A stretch of DNA of 64,000 bases, taken from NCBI RefSeq assembly GCF_033118175.1, contig NC_083688.1, forward strand, positions 1,385,501 to 1,449,500, read 5' to 3'. The stretch is from Dama dama (Eukaryota > Chordata > Mammalia > Artiodactyla > Cervidae). Positions 57,997 to 64,000 of this stretch are shown in pieces. Made by a program: the position numbers and the translations under genes. Under the pieces are notes generated by a model. That model worked only from the letters and a program-made list of their open reading frames with translations, did no database searches and was not told the DNA's origin. Within the stretch, counting starts at the first letter, position 1, and each line of letters opens with the position of its first letter.

Positions 57997-58106
57997 TACC
58001 CACTCCAGTACTCTTGCCTGGAAAATCCCAAGGACAGAGGAGTCTGGTCAGCTACAGTCCATGAGGTCACAAAGAGTCGGACACGACTGAGCGACGACCT
58101 GTTAAA
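57997..58106 (+). mobile_element. Bov-tA SINE, 5'-truncated
   Basis: ACCCACTCCAGTACTCTTGC, GAAAATCCCAAGGACAGAGG, CAGCTACAGTCCATGAGGTC and GTCGGACACGACTGAGCGAC; the head is missing. Confidence 0.88.
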
Positions 58107-58357
58107 GTGTTTCTAGGTCCTTTGTTTGAAAGAGGCAGGTTGGCCTAACTACCTCCATCTCGCAGAAACTCAGGTTGGGAGAGGCGGGCTGTGCCCCGCC
58201 ATTGGCCACACGGCCCGGCAGCGACGGCGCCAGGACGCGTTCGTGCAGCCCCTGCCCTTCTCCCCCCAGAACGGAGCCGCTGGGACAACGGGCGGCTTTG
58301 CGGTCGCTGAGTGAGCCCTTGGCCTAGGGCTGTGTCTCCTCTGCGTCCTCCGGGCCT

Positions 58358-58593
58358 GGCACCTGCTGTGGTGGGTTAGTCGCTCCGTCGTGTCTGAGTC
58401 TTTGTGACCCCACGGACTGTAGCCCGCCAGGCTCTTCTCTCCATGGGATTTCCCAAGCAAGATTGCTATAGGGGGTCACCATTTGCTTCTCCAGGGGATC
58501 TTCCTGATCCAGTGATCAAACCCGGGTCTCTTGCATATGGTCTCCTGCATTGCAGGTGTATTCTTTACCTACTGAACCACAGGGCACCTGCTG
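58358..58593 (-). mobile_element. Bov-tA SINE with perfect 11-bp TSD
   Basis: The element is 58369-58582: GGTGGGTTAGTCGCTCCGTC, CCATGGGATTTCCCAAGCAA, GTGATCAAACCCGGGTCTCT, CCTACTGAACCACAG. GGCACCTGCTG is repeated exactly at 58358-58368 and 58583-58593. It interrupts a MIR/L2-like tail (GGGCCTGGCACCTGCTG, then CTCAGTAGAAGC). The span includes both TSDs. Confidence 0.93.
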
Positions 58594-58684
58594 ACTCTCA
58601 GTAGAAGCTTGTGTGAAACTCATTATGGTCATGATCACTGGGGTTAGTCTGGGAGAGGCATCAGAATAGCCACTCTCAGAGTCT

Positions 58685-59135
58685 ATATAGGTTCCTGGGG
58701 ATGGTGTAACAAAGGACTGCAAACAGGTGGCTTAAAGCAACAGAAACTTATACTCTCCCAGGTCTGGAGTCTAAAACCAAGGGGTTTGTGGGGCTAAGCT
58801 TCCTCCGAAGGTTCTAGAGGACGATCCTTCCTTGTCTGGAAGATGGTTGTCTTCTTTGTCTGGGATTCTTTGGCTTCTAGCTGCTTGGTGCTGACCTCTG
58901 CTCACATCATTACCTGGGCGCTCACCCCCACCTCCTCCCCAGCCCAGTATTTCCTCTGTGTCTCTGCAGGTCTCTGTACCCTGTAAGAATTGGATTTAGG
59001 GCCACCACAACCCAGGATGATCTTACATTAATTAATTAATCTGCAAAGACCCTGTTTATCAGCAAGGTCATCTTCTGAGGTTCTAGAGGGAAGTGAAATT
59101 GAGGGAGATGCTCATGAATCCTGTACAGATTCTAA
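58685..59135 (-). mobile_element. MaLR (MLT1-type) LTR
   Basis: ATAGGTTCCTGGGGATGGTG, TAACAAAGGACTGCAAACAG, GTGGCTTAAAGCAACAGAAA, CTCCCAGGTCTGGAGTCTAA, GGGCCACCACAACCCAGGAT, GATCTTACATTAATTAATTA and CAGCAAGGTCATCTTCTGAG follow antisense MLT1 (GCTGTAACAAATTACCAC, GTGGCTTAAAACAACACAAA, CCAGGATAATCTCCC). Confidence 0.8.
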
Positions 59136-59275
59136 TCCAGCTCTTACCAGCTGTGTGTCCTTTTTCCATGGGCAGAAATGAGGCTGACGGAGTCTACTTG
59201 GGGTGGGGCTTGTGAAATTAAGTGTAATAATTAATGGTGCGTCGGCACCTGGCGTACTGCAGATGCCAAACAGAG
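59136..59275 (+). mobile_element. MIR SINE fragment
   Basis: CAGCTCTTACCAGCTGTGTG, CTTTTTCCATGGGCAGAAAT, GGCTTGTGAAATTAAGTGTA and GTCGGCACCTGGCG keep MIR order. Confidence 0.5.
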
Positions 59276-59764
59276 CAGTGGTTTTTTCTTATTATTGTTA
59301 TCTCTATTATTAAACAAAATGTGACGTGGAAGAATGGTAATGTTTATGCTTAGAAGGGGGTATATTTAGATGGTGATGAATTCCAATAGGGGTGAACACT
59401 ATTGATTTATTTACATATTTATAATTACTGGGGTTTAAGGGAAGACAGCAAAGGACGTCTCACTGTGCGCCAGTCTTGGAACCAGTTGAGAAACAGATGC
59501 CCGAGGCAGACAGAAGGAGGTCAGACGTCAGTGTGACTGTTGATGAGGGGTCTGGAGGAGGGCTGGGCTTGGTCCAGGGGGCCTCCTACTGGAAGGCGCC
59601 CTTTGCTGGCAGAGCAGGGGAGGAGGCGGGTGGAGTGAGTCAAAGTGAGTGCAATGCCTGCTCCCCCCTCCCCAGTGCAGGGGGGTGGGTGGGAGGGCCT
59701 TGCTGGGGAGGGCAGATGCAGTCCTCTCAAGGACAGGAGACCAGGGAAGGCCGTCTCCCTTCGT

Positions 59765-59968
59765 CCCCAAGTGAGTCTGGAGCTACCACTTTTTCACTGG
59801 GAACATGTAGCACATGACTTTGCCTCTCTGAGCCTCGGTTTTCTCATCTGTAAAATGGAAATTATGGGAGATCTTTGTTCTTTAGTCTGTGTGTGAATGG
59901 GATGATTGAATACCTGGAAAGTACTTGGAACAATACCTGGCTCAAAAGAAGAGCTTAATTAATATCGG
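59765..59968 (+). mobile_element. MIR SINE, near full length
   Basis: CACATGACTTTGCCTCTCTG, AGCCTCGGTTTTCTCATCTG, TAAAATGGAAATTATGGGAG, GTGTGTGAATGGGATGATTG and GTACTTGGAACAATACCTGG are the MIR landmarks. Confidence 0.8.
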
Positions 59969-59969
59969 C

Positions 59970-60436
59970 TTCTACTTTTAATTACCCGCCTCATCAATAC
60001 AGCACGCGGCTTGGGATCAGCGGAAGGGCCAGGGACTGAAATCGTATCCCGACGCTTCTGTAATACCGTCTCGTTTGGGGAGGAAGCGGGACATAGTGAC
60101 CCCTGACCCTTGAGTTTCTGGAGAAAAGGCACCTTGGGGTGAGATCCAGGCTGTAAGGCATGGTCTGCAGTGAAGAGGTGCCTGATGTCACTGTGACATG
60201 TGAGAGCCGTGGGCAGAGCCTGGCTCCGCGGCTTGGAGAATGCCCAGCTCTCGGTAGGTCTTGGGCAGCCCGTCTTGTGAATATGGATAGGACCATGCCA
60301 GGGGGTGTTGGGAAGGTGGGCAGGAGGATGACATCACCCGGGGAAGACTCTTCCCATCTCTCTGCAGCCCAGAGGGTGCGGGACAGACAGAGAGGAGGAG
60401 GCAGCGCTGGCTCGCTGGCCGGAGGTGTTCCCTCTC
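59970..60436. other. Unique stretch without a gene
   Basis: No recognised repeat or gene. It ends where an ERV LTR begins. Confidence 0.35.
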
Positions 60437-60437
60437 T

Positions 60438-60905
60438 GTGAATCCAGTGCTGCAGAAATCAGTACTCAGAAATCAAGCCCCACGCTCAGAGAGTTGCAGA
60501 ACTCAGGTCTATTACGCCGACAGGCCCAGAGGAGTTAACAGTCCAAGCTCTGAGCCCCGAACAAAGGGGTTACAGGGTTTTTATAGATAGAGTGTAGTGG
60601 GCAACACTAGCTGCTAATAGGCTGGTTTAAACTCAGGGGTTTCGCGCACTTGGGATCAGTCAAGATGGGGAGGGGGATGCCAGACCTTTACACAGCCAGG
60701 CACGATTAGACAGGTTTGCGGGGGATGGGCGATTGCAAAGAGCAGGACCAGGGAGAGTGAGGTAAGCTGGTATTCCTAGTGTTGTACATCCCCGCTTTCT
60801 GAGACTGCGTGACCTGTGTGATCCAGACTCTGCAAGGGGCAAGGAGAGTTACAGAGGCGGAAGGGGCAGGAGGTTGTGTGAAATTTTAACTTTTCCTCGT
60901 CACCA
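60438..60905 (-). mobile_element. ERV LTR (solo), minus strand
   Basis: On the minus strand a TATAAAAA box (complement of 60578-60585) is followed ~30 bases later by CCTTTGTTCGGGGCTCAGAG and then CGTAATAGACCTGAGTTCTG, the arrangement of a retroviral U3-R-U5. No gag, pol or env sequence flanks it, so it is a solo or truncated LTR. Edges are approximate and no TSD was seen. Confidence 0.62.
60578..60585 (-). promoter_or_regulatory. TATA box of the ERV LTR
   Basis: TTTTTATA on + is TATAAAAA on the minus strand, about 25-35 bases upstream of the presumed R start (GTTCGGGGCTC). This would have been the LTR promoter; present activity is unknown. Confidence 0.5.
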
Positions 60906-61229
60906 TCACGTCGTCTGAGCAGCTGGCTGCTGCCTGGAATTGACCCTTCCAGGGCCGAGATGCTCGTGGCGCAGCTGTGCGGGGCCGGACCCTGGGCAGA
61001 GTCTGTAGGCTGAGCGGCTGGGCGCCGACCCTGCGCTCAGGGGAGCAGACGGCAGCAGAGAGCGCAGCCTCAGAGGCTCACGTCCAGGGTGTGGTGTCCA
61101 CGGCTGCGCGGGGATCCACAGAAACAAGAGGCCCTCTGAGTGCGTGACCTCGCAAGACATCCCAAAGTCAATCAGAAATACTGTCGTCTGAGGGGGAATT
61201 TTGAATTCTCCAGGTTCTTTCCCTTTCTG
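60906..61229. other. GC-rich unique stretch
   Basis: CpG-richer at 60955-61050 (GGCTGAGCGGCTGGGCGCCG) but too short and sparse for a CpG island by eye. No gene recognised. Confidence 0.35.
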
Positions 61230-61433
61230 AGGGCTTCCCCGGAGGCTCAGACGGTAAGGCATCCACTGCAACGCGGGAGACCTGAGCTCAATCTCTGGGT
61301 CAGGGAGGTCCCTGAAGAAAGGAATGACTACCCACTCCAGTATTCTTGCTTGGAAAATTGCATGGGCAGAAGAGCCTGGCAGGCTACAGTCCATGGGGTC
61401 GCAAAGAGTCAGACGTGACTGAGCGACTAACAC
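61230..61433 (+). mobile_element. Bov-tA SINE
   Basis: AGGGCTTCCCCGGAGGCTCA, GCGGGAGACCTGAGCTCAAT, CTACCCACTCCAGTATTCTT, GGCAGGCTACAGTCCATGGG and CGTGACTGAGCGACTAACAC. Full length. Confidence 0.93.
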
Positions 61434-61439
61434 CTGGAT

Positions 61440-61600
61440 AAGGGAGAAACTGCTGGAATTTGAATCCTTGGGTGTTACTGAACCTCACTGAGCCTCAATC
61501 TCATCATCCACACAGTGGAGAGGAGTGCGAAGTACCTTCCTCTTCAGTGGAGATGTGATTGAAAAATACTGCCTGCCCTATCAGTAAACAAAGGATGCTG
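61440..61600 (+). mobile_element. MIR SINE
   Basis: GCTGGAATTTGAATCCTTGG, TACTGAACCTCACTGAGCCT, CAATCTCATCATCCACACAG and CAGTGGAGATGTGATTGAAA agree with MIR. Confidence 0.62.
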
Positions 61601-61774
61601 TATCCATCAACCTATCCCTTTATAGACTCCCAGAAGGTGAGCCCCGAGGGAAGGGAGGGTGGAAACAGGATGCCTAGCGTTTGGCAGTCCGCTGCGGCAG
61701 CCAGCCCGCGGTGTACCGGATAGACTCAGCATGAGAGCTCAGGATACCGGCCCCAGAGAGCTAAGGTGCCTGTC

Positions 61775-62085
61775 GAAGGAGCGCTTTCCGTGAGCCCAGC
61801 TCTTGAACCTTCCATACATAGAAAAGTGCTAAATTCCTTACCTTGTGATATCTGTTTTCTTTGATTGACAGTCACGTTTCGACGTTCCAATCACTTGGTC
61901 TTTGTTGCAAAAACTCCTAATAGCCTGGCTTCCCACCCCCACCTGCCACTTCAGAGTAGCCCCTCAGAGCTATCTGAGACTCCTGTCTCCTAGGCCTGAA
62001 ATCCTTAGAAAGTCTGCCAAATGAAACATAATTCTGAACTTCTAGGTTGCGCGTTATTTTCTTTTTTCAGTCAGCAGGAATGTTT
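61775..62085 (+). mobile_element. ERV LTR 3' part
   Basis: CATACATAGAAAAGTGCTAA, TTCTTTGATTGACAGTCACG, CACTTGGTCTTTGTTGCAAA, GCCTGGCTTCCCACCCCCAC, CTCAGAGCTATCTGAGACTC and CTTCTAGGTTGCGCGTTATT are a ruminant ERV (class I-like) LTR. The last ~110 bases are homologous to 21336-21445. The polyadenylation site reads AAATGAAACAT, a mutated AATAAA. Confidence 0.65.
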
Positions 62086-62091
62086 TGAAGA

Positions 62092-62165
62092 TTAGCAGAG
62101 AAAATGATGTGACGGTCTCAGAATACTGCCTGGCCCACAGGAAGGGCTTAATGAATGTTAGTTGT
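62092..62165 (+). mobile_element. MIR SINE 3' fragment
   Basis: GAAAATGATGTGACGGTCTC, GAATACTGCCTGGCCCACAG and GGGCTTAATGAATGTTAG match the MIR end. Confidence 0.5.
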
Positions 62166-62285
62166 GGACAGTGGTCAGTGATGGGGAGGACAGTGACGCT
62201 GGCAGTGGTGGAGGTGATCGTGGTGGTGGGGATGGTCGTGACAGTGGTGATGAAGTTCTGGGCCTTAGATTGGGTCCTGGTGATG
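62166..62285. repeat. Degenerate (GTG/ATG)n trinucleotide-like tract
   Basis: GGCAGTGGTGGAGGTGATCG, TGGTGGTGGGGATGGTCGTG, ACAGTGGTGATGAAG: interspersed GTG and GATG units without a fixed period. Confidence 0.6.
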
Positions 62286-62605
62286 TAGAAATTTATAAAA
62301 GGTAGGAAAGATAAGCACATACTTGGTAGTTACCATTCTTTGTGTGACAAGGGCAGTTGCAAAGGAACATCGAACTGAAGTGGTCAGCTTTAAAAAATCA
62401 ATTATTTGTCATATTTGTAAGGAAGTAAAAGACATTGGATGGAGGGGAATTTACATGTGCAGTGACTTGGAAATTCATCAGAACACAGGGTGTTCACGCT
62501 TACTGGAGCACGAAGCCTGGGCTGGGGCTGGAGCAGTAAGGTGTGGGCCGGAGAGGTCGCCAGGGCGCTGAGCGCCACACCACGGGGCCTGGACTCATTC
62601 TTCCA

Positions 62606-62993
62606 GTGATGGGGAGGCTTTGAACTGTGGGGCTGGAGGAGATTCTCGAGAGTCCCTTGGACTGCAAGGAGGTCCAACCAGTGCACCCTAAAGGAAATCA
62701 GCCCTGAATATTCACTGGAAGGACTGATGTTGAAGCTGAAACTCCAATACCTTGGCCACCTGATGCGAAGAACTGACTCATTTGAAAAGACCCTGATGCT
62801 GGGAAAGGTTGAAGGTGGGAGGAGAAGGGGATGACAGAGGATGAGATGGTTGGATGCCATCAGCGACTTGATGGACATGAGTTTGAGCAAACTCCGGGAG
62901 TTGGTGATGGACAGGGAGGCCTGGCGTGCTGCAGTCCATGGGGTTGCAGAGTTGGCACGACTGAACGGCTGAACTGAACTGAACTGAACTGAC
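62606..62993 (+). mobile_element. BovB LINE 3' end, 5'-truncated
   Basis: From GGCTTTGAACTGTGGGGCTG through CCCTTGGACTGCAAGGAGGT and TACCTTGGCCACCTGATGCG to the pentamer tail GAACTGAACTGAACTGAACT. Only the ORF2 C-terminus remains (minus-frame ORFs here are shadows). Confidence 0.95.
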
Positions 62994-63374
62994 ATCACAG
63001 TATGATCAGATCCGCTGGGCCTAGAGGTCCAGAGCTTCCTGATGGTATCAGCTCCCGTGTGTGTGTGTGTGGGCGGGGGGTGATGGTGGTGGGAGGGTTA
63101 GATGGGCCAGAGTCCCATGAAGAACGGATGTTATCCTGTAGTCGGTCTTCAGCGCCTGGAGGTACAGTGAGTCTCAGAGCTGGTAAAGGACCTCGGAGAA
63201 ACCACGAGGGCGGCCTGACCACCGAGTGGGTACTCTGGTTTCTGTTCGGCTCCCTGGCCTCACTGCCTGCTCCAGAAGGCTCAGGTCTCTTTCTAGACGG
63301 ACTTGTCTCTGAACACGGGCTGACCCTAAGCCAGGGCCCCAGCTATACGATGAGACTTGACTAACATCCTTCGT
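62994..63374. other. Unique stretch without a gene
   Basis: Contains a short (GT)n run at about 63056-63071 and nothing else recognised. Confidence 0.35.
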
Positions 63375-63375
63375 T

Positions 63376-63470
63376 CACGCCATGGGTGCGTGCTGAGCAC
63401 CAGGCATCGTTCTGGGCCCTGGAGATCACAGTGGTGAACGGGACACTGTTTGGGCCCGCATGGCGTCTTG
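63376..63470 (-). mobile_element. L2 LINE 3' fragment
   Basis: GTGCTGAGCACCAGGCATCG, TTCTGGGCCCTGGAGATCAC and AGTGGTGAACGGGACAC match antisense L2 (TTGAGCACCTACTATGTGCCAGG, CTAGGCACTGGGGATACA, GAACAAGACA). Confidence 0.62.
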
Positions 63471-64000
63471 ATTCCAGGGGCCTTGCCCCCTTTGACCGCA
63501 ACCCTGGCCACAGACGGATCCCCGCCATTGGTCACAATCTTGGCCTGCAGCCTGGTCCTCAGTGGAAGTCAGTCAAGGGCACGTCCTTCACGGCTCTGCC
63601 TCCCACAGGCTCCACGGGCACGGCTGCTCTCGTCAGCGGGTGGGAAGTGGGTGAGGGAGTCTGGACACCTCGCTGTAAACCACACGCGGGGCTGGGGGAA
63701 CCACTCCCTGTCCTTTCCCGCGAGAGCTGGATCCGGTCACCTCTTGGTGGCTTCGCCCTCTGACTACCCCAGAGTGCAGAGGGGCGGCCCCCTGGTGCAT
63801 GCACCCGTGTGCTTGTCCTAATGGTTGGCGGAGGGAACCTTCCCCGGGGCCAGCGGGACCGCACTTCCCAGGCTGAGCGTCTCCTCCCAGGGACCGCGCC
63901 CTCCTGGAGGGCAGGGCATGGTCTAACCACCATGTGCCCAGCCCAGGACATGGAATGTTCTAGAGGCTCTGCCACTACTGTGCATTGAGCGAGTGAACAA
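63471..64000. other. GC-rich unique stretch to the window edge
   Basis: No gene. The last ~80 bases (ATGTGCCCAGCCCAGGACAT, GTGCATTGAGCGAGTGAAC) may be an L2 or MIR end cut by the window boundary. Confidence 0.35.

Noticed and set aside
57314..58090. 258-codon plus-strand frame as a possible gene
   Set aside because: Its last third is Bov-tA sequence, and antisense frames of comparable length cover the same region.
1..64000. A novel prokaryote-style defence or mobile system
   Set aside because: Every protein-like signal belongs to BovB ORF2. Sequence composition and repeats are those of a ruminant chromosome, so no operon, phage or plasmid feature is present.

Overview
This is a vertebrate nuclear genome segment from a ruminant, most likely a bovid. 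The evidence is its repeats: many copies of the BovB (RTE-type) LINE, the Bov-tA and Bov-A2 SINEs that carry BovB-derived tails, cetartiodactyl CHR-type tRNA-Glu SINEs, L1 3' ends and ruminant-type ERV LTRs. These lie over an older layer of MIR, L2, MaLR LTRs and hAT DNA transposons. I cannot separate cattle, sheep, goat or other bovids by eye. Family names come from recalled consensus sequences, not from a database run, and edges without a target-site duplication (TSD) are good to about 5-30 bases.

I found no host protein-coding gene, no supported exon and no functional tRNA or rRNA. Protein-like signal with recognisable domains is confined to broken BovB ORF2 copies (endonuclease, reverse transcriptase and C-terminal region). 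Long open frames elsewhere fall in GC-rich or microsatellite DNA and look like chance. The window reads as intergenic or deep intronic sequence.

Layout. 1-9 kb: Bov-tA, CHR and BovB fragments between MIR and L2 remnants. 9-10 kb: an LTR-like block. 10.5-15.8 kb: L2, BovB, Bov-tA, CHR and MaLR remnants. 16-20 kb: GC-rich, mostly unique sequence with a 0.34-kb TG-rich minisatellite. 20.6-21.7 kb: one L2 split by a hAT element, an LTR piece and a (TCCA)n array. 22.1-22.3 kb: an AT-rich block dense in TAAT cores. 23.9-25.6 kb: a MIR split by an L1, itself split by BovB and Bov-tA. 26-30.8 kb: GC-rich unique sequence plus a C/T-only 22-bp minisatellite. 30.85-33.3 kb: the longest BovB copy. 34-44 kb: unique sequence with scattered SINEs, MIRs and a hAT element carrying a CHR SINE. 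44.1-45 kb: a BovB. 45.4-47.5 kb: an old L1 with three younger insertions. 48.1-50.2 kb: a second large BovB with a perfect 11-bp TSD. 52-55 kb: Bov-A2 dimers and old LTRs. 55-64 kb: Bov-tA, MIR, MaLR, two ERV LTRs and a terminal BovB 3' end.

The content is retrotransposon biology. BovB ORF2 copies once supplied the reverse transcriptase and endonuclease, the Bov SINEs share the BovB 3' end and were probably mobilised by it, and nested insertions with surviving TSDs give a relative time order. Several non-repetitive, AT-rich or motif-dense islands are proposed as conserved non-coding candidates; that rests on composition alone.
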